64,000 bases of DNA, from NCBI GenBank assembly GCA_041645435.1, contig JBAZQB010000007.1, positions 77,751 through 141,750 of the forward strand, written 5' to 3'. The notes beneath the pieces were generated by a model, which was not told the DNA's origin, searched no databases, and saw only the letters and a list, made by a program, of their open reading frames with translations. This DNA comes from Methanoregula sp. (GTDB taxonomy: Archaea; Halobacteriota; Methanomicrobia; Methanomicrobiales; Methanospirillaceae). The position numbers and the translations under genes are program-made. This document shows, one piece after another, positions 17,401 through 26,979 of this stretch (position 1 is the first letter of the stretch; the number at the start of each line of letters is the position of its first letter).

Positions 17401-18888
17401 TCAACCAAATAACCCCTTCACACCATATTTAAATGAATTGATTATGCCATTTTGTTTAACCAGATCAATCCCTGCCTTTGAAAATATCAACTTTATTCTT
17501 AACATCGTTGTTTTTCTATCTACCACATTTTCTATTTCCTTGACTTTTTTCCGGAATTGCTCTGGGGATAAAAACATGCAGAAACAGTTTTCCGGACTTT
17601 GATGATTATATCGTGATACATCAAAATCATCTTTAATCAATCCCTTATCTTTACAAAATTCAAATGCTTCTGTTCCCGGATATGGTGTGAAAATACTATA
17701 AACAATTCCATCCGCGGGAATTTTTTTAATCGCAGCCAGTGTGTCATTGAGGGTCTCCATAGTTTCCTGGGGAAATCCAACCATAAAAAACGCTGATAAC
17801 CATAAGTTATGTTTTTTGATAATTTTTGCTGCAGCAAGCGTCTTTTCAATAGTAATATTTTTCCTGTTTTCTTTCAGGATATAGTTGTTTCCCGACTCAA
17901 TGCCAAGAGAGATAAAATTACACCCTGCAGATTTCATCAATGAAATATTCTCATCATCAACAAGGTTAACATGGATTTCACAGCTCCATGAAATATCAGG
18001 GCATTTTTCCCTTATTGATAAACATAACTCTGTCAAATATTTTTTATTTACACCAAATGTGTCATCGTCAAAATGTATGGACTGAACACCCATCCTTTGA
18101 AGGCTGATAATTTCTTCAACGACGTTATGTGGTGAACGAAACCGAACTTTACGCCCCCATATATTTCGGGAACCACAAAAAAAACAATTATAAGGACACC
18201 CGCGTGTAGCAAAAATATATTTAAACGCACTTTTTGGATATTGATCATAATCCTTTAAAATGGCGGGTGCAGATAGGTGTGGGAAACGAAGCCTATCCAA
18301 ATTCTCAATAAATTTTTGTGGAGGGTTGTCAATAATCTTGTTATTCTCCCTGAATGAAATACCGTTAATAGCATTAACACTTTTATGCTCTACAATCGAT
18401 TCAAGAAGACCGATAATTGTTTCCTCTCCTTCTCCACGGACACAAAAATCAATATCCGGATTTATAAGGATTTTTCCTCCAATCATTGTTGGGTGGGGAC
18501 CGCCAATAATTACGATGATTGTTTTATCGATCGATTTGGCAATACGGGCAATATTTTCAGCAGATGAAAAATTTTGAGATTTTGAAGTAATAGCAATAAT
18601 TGATGGGCGAAAATCCAAAATCACATTTTTTATTTCGCACCAAGTTATATAATTTAAATTTTTTAAATTCATTAAATATGATTTAAACCCCTCTCCGGAA
18701 AGAGAACTCATTGAAAAAGGTTCATTATTCTGGCAGAAATCTGCATTATATGCCATCACAGTCCATTCCGTTTTATCTGTCAGTGTTCCGGCCAAATAGC
18801 CCAAAGAAAGCGGATAACGAGTTAATGAATATGTTTCTTTGTACAATCTATAAAATGGTGGTTCAATAAACAAAATCCGCTTTTCCAT
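17401..18888 (-). CDS. B12-binding-domain radical SAM protein
   Basis: The 495-residue enzyme has an N-terminal cobalamin-binding-like Rossmann domain (RILFIEPPFYR, ILDFRPSIIAITSKS, VIIGGPHPT) over residues 1-180, then a radical SAM domain with CPYNCFFC (CxxxCxxC) near residue 230, and GIESGNNYIL further on. Relatives of this type methylate or rearrange unactivated carbons. ATG 18888 lies nine bases after GGAGGG; an in-frame TTG at 18894 is too close to it. Located in a glycan cluster, it may methylate a sugar or lipid, but this is inferred. Confidence 0.85.
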   Translation of the reverse strand: MEKRILFIEPPFYRLYKETYSLTRYPLSLGYLAGTLTDKTEWTVMAYNADFCQNNEPFSMSSLSGEGFKSYLMNLKNLNYITWCEIKNVILDFRPSIIAITSKSQNFSSAENIARIAKSIDKTIIVIIGGPHPTMIGGKILINPDIDFCVRGEGEETIIGLLESIVEHKSVNAINGISFRENNKIIDNPPQKFIENLDRLRFPHLSAPAILKDYDQYPKSAFKYIFATRGCPYNCFFCGSRNIWGRKVRFRSPHNVVEEIISLQRMGVQSIHFDDDTFGVNKKYLTELCLSIREKCPDISWSCEIHVNLVDDENISLMKSAGCNFISLGIESGNNYILKENRKNITIEKTLAAAKIIKKHNLWLSAFFMVGFPQETMETLNDTLAAIKKIPADGIVYSIFTPYPGTEAFEFCKDKGLIKDDFDVSRYNHQSPENCFCMFLSPEQFRKKVKEIENVVDRKTTMLRIKLIFSKAGIDLVKQNGIINSFKYGVKGLFG

Positions 18889-18944
18889 AATCAACTGCCC
18901 TCCAATTAAAGACTAACGAATTTTTTATAGTTCGTTAACCTCAT

Positions 18945-20087
18945 TTATAACTCATCAATTAATTTTATAAATTGTTCAATGATCTTATTTTGTTCATGTT
19001 CTCTCTCTATATAATTCCGACCATTATTTCCATATTCAATTCTTAATTCCTCATTATTGATAAATGCAGTAATATCCTTTTCCATTTGATCAATTGTGCC
19101 GGAACAGAGTCCTAATTTAAATTTTTTTATTATGTTATCGGGATCAACATTTAAACTAATTACCGGCAAATATGCATTCCATGCTTGTAAAAAAACATTC
19201 GGGAATCCCTCAACACTTGAGGTGTTTACAAATATTGACGCTTTCGCAAAATAATTATCAATGTCTTTGTATGGGATGAATCCCTTGAAATCTAAGTTGG
19301 GAATCTTTTTTGCAGATTCTTTAATCTGCTCATAAAATTCAATATCCGTAGAAGGACCTCCAATCATTTGAAAGGAAATATCAGGCATCTTTTTTGCTAA
19401 ATCTAAGAACAATTCCGGTTGTTTAAACATTGGTTTTATTGACCCCACCCATAAGATAATTGGCGGTTTGGATTTCTCAATGGCTATTGTTTTTAGGGGG
19501 TATGGATTTTTTATGATTCTGCCAATTTTGTGATGGTTTTTGTTCAGGAGTTGTTTTTGATATTCACTTTGGCATATGATGACTTTTGCTACGGATAATC
19601 CAAAAAAATATAGCCTCTTCTTAAAAAAATGCATTTGTTTTACAAAATTGCCGTTAACATCTTCATCACTTCCAATCTGATAAATAAATTTTTTCCGATG
19701 TAATAAGCAAAATAGAGCAATAATGCCGGTTAAATTGTCGCTACATTGTTGAAAATAAATATCTGCATTTACATTTTTTAGAGAGTTCCACATTTTTTTG
19801 AAAGTAAAGAAATATCCTAAAATACCATTAATTTTTAGTCCCAAAGGGATCGATTTACATATCTTTATACCATCAATATCCTCAATTTTATTTTGATCTT
19901 TTCCATCACCAAGAACAATAAAAAATATTTTAAAATTCCTTTTATTTAAACCCTGAGCAATTAGCATTTGCTGGAGTTCCGCACCCCCAACATAGCCCGT
20001 ATTGTGCTGCATCAATAAATCATATGCATAAGGAGCACAAAAACAAATTTTTTGAGGATTGAAATTATTAAACGCTGTAATTTTCAA
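18945..20087 (-). CDS. GT4 glycosyltransferase
   Basis: The start is TTG 20087 with GGTGA four bases upstream. The 380-residue protein has an N-terminal glycine loop (NTGYVGGAELQQML), a middle strand PPIILWVGSIKPMFKQPELFL that opens the donor-binding half, and SSVEGFPNVFLQAWNAYLPVIS as the E-x7-E region. GT-B retaining transferases of this kind extend surface glycans. The codons are extremely AT-rich, in keeping with the surrounding island. It lies 56 bp upstream of the B12 radical SAM gene and probably shares its transcript. Confidence 0.85.
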   Translation of the reverse strand: MKITAFNNFNPQKICFCAPYAYDLLMQHNTGYVGGAELQQMLIAQGLNKRNFKIFFIVLGDGKDQNKIEDIDGIKICKSIPLGLKINGILGYFFTFKKMWNSLKNVNADIYFQQCSDNLTGIIALFCLLHRKKFIYQIGSDEDVNGNFVKQMHFFKKRLYFFGLSVAKVIICQSEYQKQLLNKNHHKIGRIIKNPYPLKTIAIEKSKPPIILWVGSIKPMFKQPELFLDLAKKMPDISFQMIGGPSTDIEFYEQIKESAKKIPNLDFKGFIPYKDIDNYFAKASIFVNTSSVEGFPNVFLQAWNAYLPVISLNVDPDNIIKKFKLGLCSGTIDQMEKDITAFINNEELRIEYGNNGRNYIEREHEQNKIIEQFIKLIDEL

Positions 20088-20254
20088 ATTTTCACCAGGT
20101 TCATGCGATAATGAAGTTTATCCTATTTATTGAAGTTATATTTTACCTTCACATGGTGAAGATTCAACAATCGATCTTGTTTTTTATATATATGTTAACC
20201 GATTAAATGCTGTGAGAGAAAATCGTAGAATAAATATGGGTTTCTTTTTAGTTA

Positions 20255-21202
20255 TTAATGAAGAACCTCATTATATATGGAAATATACTGATAAATGCGC
20301 GAAACCCAATTGAATTTTTCTTCAACAGTACATCTAGCATTCAGTCCGATATTTTCACGCAATTGAGTATTTTCAATTAATTTCAAAAGACATTCCTTGT
20401 ATTTTTCATCATCAGCACAGACATAGCCATCATAACTATCTGTAATAATTTCCGGGACTGCCCCGACATTGTTGGTGACAATTGGCAATCCTGATGCCAT
20501 AGCCTCTAAAAGAGAAATTGGAAAATTGTCATGTATTGAATAATAAATAAAAATATCTCCGTTTTCTAATATGGGTCTTATATCTTTGAGAAAACCCGTA
20601 AAGTGGGGAGTTACGCGGATATCTTGAGTGGTTGTTTTCACATGATCAAGATATTTCCCATCCCCCACAATAGTATAATTTATAGTGATATCCGTCAATT
20701 TTTTTAGTTCATCAATGAATTTTATCGTCCGTATAATACCCTCTGCTTTATCCCGGAATGCAAAATTCGTTACGCTGACGATATGTATTTGATCGTTTTT
20801 TCGGTGATTGACAATATTATAATAATCAGGGTACACCGCATTTGGTATTACAATTGCATCATCAAGATGTAATTTATCCTTTAGGTAATAGCTTGGAGTA
20901 GTTAATGCGTTTGCTTTTCTTATTGCGAGCTTTGTAGGATAGATCCATTGTGATTTTTCGATAGTATAATCCCCATGCAATGTAAACACAATCGGTTTTC
21001 GATATAATTTAAAAAATTGTGGGAATGCAGTATGAATAATATCTGCATCCTGATAAATAGGAGAAAAAAGAAGATTTCTTCTTTGAAAAATATGTTTTGA
21101 ACGTATGTTTTTTTGATTTAATAATTGCACCAAATTTTTTGCCCAAGTAAATGGACCTCCTAATCGCGGGGGAGTTAATACATTTACGGAGATCGGATTC
21201 AT
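20255..21202 (-). CDS. GT4 glycosyltransferase
   Basis: This 315-residue protein is slightly short for GT4. It starts NPISVNVLTPPRLGGPFTWA (glycine loop), has QIHIVSVTNFAFRDKAEGI and ends its donor site with NFPISLLEAMASGLPIVTNN and GAVPEII. The ATG overlaps the stop of the upstream methyltransferase (TCAT on the plus strand at 21199-21202), so the two are coupled. A 167-bp gap separates it from the next GT4 gene. Acceptor and donor are unknown. Confidence 0.85.
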   Translation of the reverse strand: MNPISVNVLTPPRLGGPFTWAKNLVQLLNQKNIRSKHIFQRRNLLFSPIYQDADIIHTAFPQFFKLYRKPIVFTLHGDYTIEKSQWIYPTKLAIRKANALTTPSYYLKDKLHLDDAIVIPNAVYPDYYNIVNHRKNDQIHIVSVTNFAFRDKAEGIIRTIKFIDELKKLTDITINYTIVGDGKYLDHVKTTTQDIRVTPHFTGFLKDIRPILENGDIFIYYSIHDNFPISLLEAMASGLPIVTNNVGAVPEIITDSYDGYVCADDEKYKECLLKLIENTQLRENIGLNARCTVEEKFNWVSRIYQYISIYNEVLH

Positions 21203-22035
21203 TTTTTTATCCCGAATCCCTTGATTCCTTTTGAGACACCTTCTGTCGTAATAGAGATATCAATTAAATTTGCTCTTGTAAACCAATTAAAAATTTCCTC
21301 ATCAGAATAATATCGAGCGGAGGGTGTTGCAAATACGTCAAATGCATCATTTAATTTAACTGAAAATGGGTACGTTTCATAATATTTGAAGGGAATAACA
21401 GAAGATAGTTTTTTCAGATGGATCTTCTTCAAAAGAATACTGAAACCATTTATTATTTCCATTATTGTCGCTGGTACGTAACAGAGATAATACAATAACC
21501 GATGAGGCAGGCGATGAGTAATCTTAATAAGGGGTTCATAAAAATAAACCGCTGCCCATTGTTTCGCTCTCCCATACACCCAAATTGAAATGAGCGCGCC
21601 GGGCTTTAATAATGGAATGAGTTGATGAAACCCGGTTTCCGGTTCAGGGAGATGATGTAATACACCTATCGAAAAAATATAGTCAAATTTGTTTTCTTTG
21701 AATGGTGGATGGGTAATATCTCCCCGCACTACCTGGACGTTCATATTCTTTGTATTCTCTTGTGCAACAGACACGGCATCACTAAAATCAATAGCGATTA
21801 CTTCTGCGCCATAAGACGCAGCATAGTATGCATAGCTGCCATTGCCGCATCCTGCATCAAGTACTCGTTTATTTTTAAAATATTTCTTATCGATCGGGCT
21901 GACAAATTCTAAAAAACCTTTCTCGCTCTTTAATTTGTGGAATCGTGTCCATTCAAATCCAAAACTATGGGCCGTTTTTTTCTTTAATATGAGTGAATTC
22001 TGTGATTGGATTGGTTGAGGTTTTAATTTTCCCAT
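21199..22035 (-). CDS. Class I SAM-dependent methyltransferase
   Basis: The 278-residue protein has the SAM-binding motif I VLDAGCGNGSYAYYAA (near residue 60), motif II VIAIDFSDAVSVA, VVRGDITHPPF and FDYIFSIGVLHHLPEPE, all typical of class I methyltransferases. It is the first gene of a coupled pair with a GT4 glycosyltransferase, which points to methylation of a sugar or lipid-linked glycan. The N-terminal residues before 35 are divergent. There is a 422-bp intergenic stretch upstream that must contain its promoter. Confidence 0.88.
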   Translation of the reverse strand: MGKLKPQPIQSQNSLILKKKTAHSFGFEWTRFHKLKSEKGFLEFVSPIDKKYFKNKRVLDAGCGNGSYAYYAASYGAEVIAIDFSDAVSVAQENTKNMNVQVVRGDITHPPFKENKFDYIFSIGVLHHLPEPETGFHQLIPLLKPGALISIWVYGRAKQWAAVYFYEPLIKITHRLPHRLLYYLCYVPATIMEIINGFSILLKKIHLKKLSSVIPFKYYETYPFSVKLNDAFDVFATPSARYYSDEEIFNWFTRANLIDISITTEGVSKGIKGFGIKK

Positions 22036-22457
22036 AGATAATCCTCTATAACTTATTGAAGTAATTTATTAAATAATGGCTCTATAAAATCTTTTTTTCC
22101 GATAAAAACAAGGTATGATCAACCAAAAGGGGTAAGGTACATTGTTTCCTTAATATGTTATGTTCACATACTGTATCGAGAAAAAATGTCAGCAAACCGG
22201 AATACACTATTTATTGAATTATCCACCGCGTGATCTGCAATTCTCGAATTCCACTTATTTTCCACCAGATCTCCAGAAAAATTACATTCAACATCGATTT
22301 AATTTTACGCAATTTTCATGGTTTGGGCGTGAAATTGCGTTCATATGCGTTTCTATTGACAAAACATAATATCATTATGATTCACGAAAATGCCGTCCCC
22401 TACCATCCCAAATACCATTCTGAGTTCTTCCTTCATTCAGGGAATTAATTTAAAAGA
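22036..22457. other. Intergenic stretch of 422 bp, no supported gene
   Basis: Short open frames on the plus strand exist (22160-22369, 22230-22448), but they have no ribosome site, no family pattern and biased composition. The part next to 22036 is AT-rich (aataatggctctataaaat near 22070) and is likely to hold the promoter of the methyltransferase gene. Confidence 0.5.
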
Positions 22458-24299
22458 TCATATCCGAATTTTATTATAATCAACTCTATCAATAAAAATC
22501 TTATACCACATTTCAAACATGAATATACTCCATAATTTCTGGGCATTATAGAAATTCATCCGGTAATCATTTCCCGCGTTTTGAAATTTCCCCAATAATC
22601 CTGTGATATAAGAGTGATCATATAATAAATGTGAACGTTCTTCGAGAATATGTTCAAGTGATTCTTTCAACAGTCCTTTGAACCACGCATCCATCGGAGC
22701 ATTATAGCCATGCTTCTTCCGGTAAATAATATCCTTAGGCAGGATATGATCCATAGATTTTTTCAGGATATATTTTCCCGACCCATTTCGGAGTTTTAAT
22801 GATACAGGGAGTGTGAATGAAAAATCGACAAGAGTGTAGTCGAGGAGTGGTGCACGTTCTTCAATACCATAAGCCATGGTCATTTTATCCGCTTTCATAC
22901 AGAAATCATTCGGAAGCCACGTATGAATACCATAATAAAGCAATGTATTAAGTTTGTTCATATTTTCTGTATGAAATGAGGAAAGATCCGGAGGTTCCTC
23001 AGAAAGCCCGAGATTTTTCATTTCTCTCGGATTGAACAAAGAGTTCAGAACAAAATATTGATGGGGTAAATCTTTTTGCGAGAGAATATCCAGCAACCGG
23101 CATGCATTTTTCTCTGGCGGGAGAACCTGTTTGAGGGCATTTATTGCCCCAGAAACCGGACGAAGAATCCCAGACGCCTTTGAACACAGCATCATGACCC
23201 GTTGATTATCATATCCGGCAAAAATTTCATCCCCGCCTTCGCCGGCAAGAACAACAGTAACAAATTTTTTTGCTTCCTGTGAAATAACCATAGTAGGTAA
23301 TGTTGCAGCATCGCCGATTGGCTCATCAAGGTGCCATACCATTTTTGGGATTAAAGAGAGATGTTTGTCTTCAACAATGAATTCATGATGATTAGTTCCG
23401 AATTCATCTGCCACCATCCGGGCATAGGAAATTTCGGAATTAGCGGTCGATCCAAATCCGACAGAGAATGTGTCTATAGTATCAGTACATTCACTCATAA
23501 GAGCGACAATACTTGCTGAATCAAGGCCACCACTCAAATAAACCCCAAGAGGCACATCGCTGATTAAACGTGATTTGACTGCAGACCGGTATAACTTTAA
23601 ACATTTTTCAAGATACACATCTTCAGAGCCGATAGTGATTTTTTCTCTGACATCCCAGTATTTATTGATCGTAATCTGATTTCCCTGCAAGTGGAGAGAA
23701 TGTGCGGGTAGAAGTTTTTTAATTCCGGTAAAGAGCGTATCTTCTCCAGGAGTATAGCGAAACTGAAGAAACGATTGAAACGCAGAGTAGTTTACTTTTC
23801 GTGCAACGTTCTTGTGCACAAGTATGGCTTTGATTTCAGATGCGAAAATAAACCGTGTACCATCAAACCAGTAATACAGCGGTTTTTTCCCGATTCGATC
23901 TCGTGCCAGGAAGAGTATATGTTTTATGTTGTCATAGATGGCAAAAGCAAACATTCCATTTAAATAATTGACACATCCCGTACCATATTCTTCATAAAGA
24001 TGAACAATAACTTCAGTATCAGTATTGGTGTAAAAAGAATGGCCTTTTTTTTCCAGTAGGTTACGTAATTGAGGAAAATTGTATATCTCACCATTGAATA
24101 TAATCTGGATGGTCTCATCTTCATTATGGATGGGTTGTTTTCCTGAATGAAGATCAATGATTTTCAGTCGCTGGTGACCGAGAGAGATATGATTATCAAT
24201 ATAAAAACCCGACTCATCAGGACCTCGGTGTTTCACGGTATCCATCATTGACCGTAAAATCGATTGATCACTCCAGTTGAATCCAACAATACCGCACAT
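22458..24299 (-). CDS. asnB: Asparagine synthetase (glutamine-hydrolysing)
   Basis: The 613-residue protein begins MCGIVGF, with the catalytic Cys 2 of an N-terminal glutamine amidotransferase domain (RGPDESG at 25-31, FNGEIYN near 69). The C-terminal synthetase domain has the PP-loop YLSGGLDSAS (SGG at 256-258). Length fits the AsnB family. It converts aspartate or another carboxylate to its amide with glutamine and ATP. In surface-glycan loci such enzymes often amidate uronic acids, so that role is possible here, as its neighbours are all glycosyltransferases. It lies 31 bp downstream of a GT4 gene in the same direction. Confidence 0.93.
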   Translation of the reverse strand: MCGIVGFNWSDQSILRSMMDTVKHRGPDESGFYIDNHISLGHQRLKIIDLHSGKQPIHNEDETIQIIFNGEIYNFPQLRNLLEKKGHSFYTNTDTEVIVHLYEEYGTGCVNYLNGMFAFAIYDNIKHILFLARDRIGKKPLYYWFDGTRFIFASEIKAILVHKNVARKVNYSAFQSFLQFRYTPGEDTLFTGIKKLLPAHSLHLQGNQITINKYWDVREKITIGSEDVYLEKCLKLYRSAVKSRLISDVPLGVYLSGGLDSASIVALMSECTDTIDTFSVGFGSTANSEISYARMVADEFGTNHHEFIVEDKHLSLIPKMVWHLDEPIGDAATLPTMVISQEAKKFVTVVLAGEGGDEIFAGYDNQRVMMLCSKASGILRPVSGAINALKQVLPPEKNACRLLDILSQKDLPHQYFVLNSLFNPREMKNLGLSEEPPDLSSFHTENMNKLNTLLYYGIHTWLPNDFCMKADKMTMAYGIEERAPLLDYTLVDFSFTLPVSLKLRNGSGKYILKKSMDHILPKDIIYRKKHGYNAPMDAWFKGLLKESLEHILEERSHLLYDHSYITGLLGKFQNAGNDYRMNFYNAQKLWSIFMFEMWYKIFIDRVDYNKIRI

Positions 24300-24330
24300 G
24301 GAAAAACCCGAGAATCACATGGGTTATGAA

Positions 24331-25437
24331 TTAAACAAATTCTTTATACACATTCAATGTTTTTTCAACAGTATCCTGCCATGAAAACTGCTGCGAGATT
24401 TTTTGTCTACCTGCCTTTCCGAGTTGCAGTGCCATTTCTTTGTTATTTAATAATTGAGATATGGCACATGTAAGTTTTTCTGAATCCCCTTGAGGAACAA
24501 TAAGACCCGCGCCATTAACAATTTCCCTGAGGTGAGGCAATTCGGTAATTATTACCGGTATGCCACATGCCATTGCCTCAAGAATCGTCCGGGGAACCCC
24601 CTCCATTAGACTCGGAAGAATGAAAATATCGGATTCATTGTACAATTCGGGTAATTTAGAGTTATTCCAGTAATCATAGATCTCAACATTATTTTTTAGA
24701 CCTAATTTTTCAATCTGATCATCAATAGTTGATTTAAGTGGACCTTCCCCAACCAGAATCAAACGTGTATTTTCGAAATCCTTAACAATTTTTTGAAACG
24801 CTTCAATTAAATTATTCACCCCTTTGCCAGGAACAAAGCGTCCCACCCACAATAATTGTTGATATTTTTTCTTACCACCAGTTTTTCGTGGAGAAAACAA
24901 TTCTGTATCAACCCCATTATGAATTACACGAATTTTTTCAGTTGGAACACCAAATTTGTGTAATTTTTCTTTTTCTATATCCGTATAACAAAGGACACAG
25001 TCGGCAATTTCAAAAGAGATTTTTGTAATACTTCGCGTGTAGAGTTTATTCAGCCATAGGGGTGCACTTGCCGATATTAAACCATGATTAGTTATTATCA
25101 GAGGAGCGGATCCAATGAGACAAGTACCAACACAAATGTTCGTAGGAAAAAAAAGATGTGAGTGCGCATGAATAATATCAAATTTTTTTCTTGATCGAAT
25201 TATTGCAGGTATTAAATCCGGAGAGATTGAGTTACCAAAAAGAGATAATCTAACGGGAAATTTTTTCACTTCGTATCCATCAATAAATTCACATGCAGGG
25301 GCTTTTTTTTGATTGTTTGTAAAAACAGTCACCTGATGACCGTTAATTACCTGCCATTTAGATAATTCATGGGTGTGGATTCCAACACCGCCAACAACCG
25401 CAGGGTATAAATCTCCAGTCACTCGTAAAATTTTCAT
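24331..25437 (-). CDS. GT4 glycosyltransferase
   Basis: The 368-residue protein shows a full GT4 pattern: MKILRVTGDLYPAVVGGVGI (glycine loop), IIHAHSHLFF, IRVIHNGVDTELFSPR, QLLWVGRFVPGKGVNNLIEA and PSLMEGVPRTILEAMACGIP (E-x7-E donor site). It is probably a retaining transferase acting on the cytoplasmic side of the membrane. It is upstream of asnB in the same direction with a 31-bp gap, so co-transcription is likely. Confidence 0.92.
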   Translation of the reverse strand: MKILRVTGDLYPAVVGGVGIHTHELSKWQVINGHQVTVFTNNQKKAPACEFIDGYEVKKFPVRLSLFGNSISPDLIPAIIRSRKKFDIIHAHSHLFFPTNICVGTCLIGSAPLIITNHGLISASAPLWLNKLYTRSITKISFEIADCVLCYTDIEKEKLHKFGVPTEKIRVIHNGVDTELFSPRKTGGKKKYQQLLWVGRFVPGKGVNNLIEAFQKIVKDFENTRLILVGEGPLKSTIDDQIEKLGLKNNVEIYDYWNNSKLPELYNESDIFILPSLMEGVPRTILEAMACGIPVIITELPHLREIVNGAGLIVPQGDSEKLTCAISQLLNNKEMALQLGKAGRQKISQQFSWQDTVEKTLNVYKEFV

Positions 25438-25496
25438 TTTAATCTCACATTAGATTTACATAAAAATATTGAATCGATTGCAGTAAACATAGTGGA

Positions 25497-26438
25497 TTAT
25501 TTCTTATTAGCCATAATGATCACCAGCGCATTCAAAATCAATCCCGCAACCATCAGCAGCAAACCAAGACCCAGAAGTGTAGCACTCATCAAGGAGATTG
25601 TGAGAGAATATCTGGAGGTTGTTACATGTTCAGAGAACGAGAAAATGCCAAGAATAAACCCAACACCCAAGAGGAAAAAACCTGGTATGCCAAAAGCAAG
25701 TAACGGGCGCTTGTAGCTGAGGAGATTGATAATTCCTGCGAGAACGCCAAGACCATGGGTGAGAAAATTTTTCTTATGGCTCTGGGGGACTTCATAGCGG
25801 ACTGTTATGGGCACCTCCGCAATGGTAAGACCGCGTCCGGCAAAATGTGTGATCATGTCGGATTCTATACCATAGCCGTACGAGACAAAATCAAGATTTT
25901 CCAAAGCCTTGGGAGAAAGTGCCCGGAAGCCGGACTGTGAATCGGTGCATGCATGCTTTGAACCAATTTTCGTGAAAAGATCCAGGGTTTTTTGTCCCAC
26001 CCTGCGATGGGAAGGTACACCATTTTCCTTTAGAAGGAATCGGGATCCAATCACAAGATCTGCTTTTCCATCGAGAACGGGTTTTATCACGATTGGGATC
26101 TCACGGGTTTTGTGCTGGCCGTCTCCATCAAGGGTAACAACAGCATTACCGCCAAGATTTCGGGCATGCTTCAAACCAAGGAGCAGGGCATGGGCTTTTC
26201 CCTGGTTTTCATCAAGGCGTAATACTTCGGCACCGGCCATTTGTGCAACTTCAGAAGTGCGATCGGTTGAACCATCGTCAACAACAATAACTTTGTCAAC
26301 AATCCGGCAGGCTTTCAGAACAACACTGCCGATAACCAGTTCCTCATTATATGCCGGTATAACGACAATGACATCCGCGATCTTCATTTTTTTCGGGGGG
26401 GATGGGAAAATGAGATGTGAGTTGTTTGAAGTCTCCAA
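25497..26438 (-). CDS. GT2 polyprenyl-phosphate glycosyltransferase with C-terminal TM pair (DPM1-like)
   Basis: The 313-residue protein has VIVVIPAYNEELVIGSV, VIVVDDGSTDRTSEVA and VVTLDGDGQHKTREI (D-x-D), an archaeal dolichyl-phosphate mannose/glucose synthase pattern. Two hydrophobic helices near residues 240-265 and 280-308 anchor it. It is a paralog of the gene at 26980-27978, with the same motif order and the same C-terminal layout. It probably charges a dolichol-type carrier with a sugar. A 59-bp gap separates it from the GT4 gene downstream. Confidence 0.92.
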   Translation of the reverse strand: METSNNSHLIFPSPPKKMKIADVIVVIPAYNEELVIGSVVLKACRIVDKVIVVDDGSTDRTSEVAQMAGAEVLRLDENQGKAHALLLGLKHARNLGGNAVVTLDGDGQHKTREIPIVIKPVLDGKADLVIGSRFLLKENGVPSHRRVGQKTLDLFTKIGSKHACTDSQSGFRALSPKALENLDFVSYGYGIESDMITHFAGRGLTIAEVPITVRYEVPQSHKKNFLTHGLGVLAGIINLLSYKRPLLAFGIPGFFLLGVGFILGIFSFSEHVTTSRYSLTISLMSATLLGLGLLLMVAGLILNALVIIMANKK

Positions 26439-26463
26439 GATATCAGCCCTCCGGTAATGATAA

Positions 26464-26664
26464 TTATCTCAAGGATAGTGAGGTTTTTTTAGAATCTGTC
26501 AGAAGAATATCAATAATTATGAGATATTGAGAATATAAAAACCATACGATATCAGAAGCAGTTTTGAATAAATAATCGATTATGAGGAAGAAAAATATCC
26601 CCCATATTCCAGATACCGCAAGAGAAATGGTATACTGCAGTAAGGTAACGGTGCCCTGCCACAA
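26464..26664 (-). CDS. Possible small membrane protein
   Basis: This 66-residue frame contains one long hydrophobic stretch (TISLAVSGIWGIFFFLIIDY) and a second weaker one. It ends 25 bp before the GT2 gene in the same direction. I recognise no family and see no strong ribosome site. It could be a short membrane partner of the GT2 enzyme or a remnant of a longer membrane gene, or not coding at all. Confidence 0.25.
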   Translation of the reverse strand: MWQGTVTLLQYTISLAVSGIWGIFFFLIIDYLFKTASDIVWFLYSQYLIIIDILLTDSKKTSLSLR

Positions 26665-26979
26665 TGAGATATCATCCAGCCTACGGTTCCTGCAATCTGA
26701 TGGGGATTTCGATTAAGGAGTATTCCCCTCCGAAACAGTCGGGCCTCCAAACATCATGGCATAATCTGGCGGATTCTTTGGCATTATGGAACAAAACGGA
26801 TGGGAAAAACCGTGATTATGATACTTTTTTAGGGTATTCACTCAAAAACCACTTCAATTTACTAATAGATCCTAATTATTCAACGTTATTCAGAATCTTC
26901 GATCCGAAGAGGGATAATCGGTAAATTTTCCTGATTTAATGACAGAACCCAAAAGAAATTGTATTTCCCTGTAATTTGT
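26665..26979. other. Intergenic stretch between paralogous GT2 genes
   Basis: Open frames here show no recognisable protein. The sequence is AT-rich and probably carries the promoter for the minus-strand GT2 gene at 25497-26438 and the 3' end region of the one at 26980-27978. Confidence 0.4.

Noticed and set aside
25909..26457. Plus-strand frame of 182 residues
   Set aside because: It is antisense to the GT2 gene 25497-26438 and shows no protein pattern.
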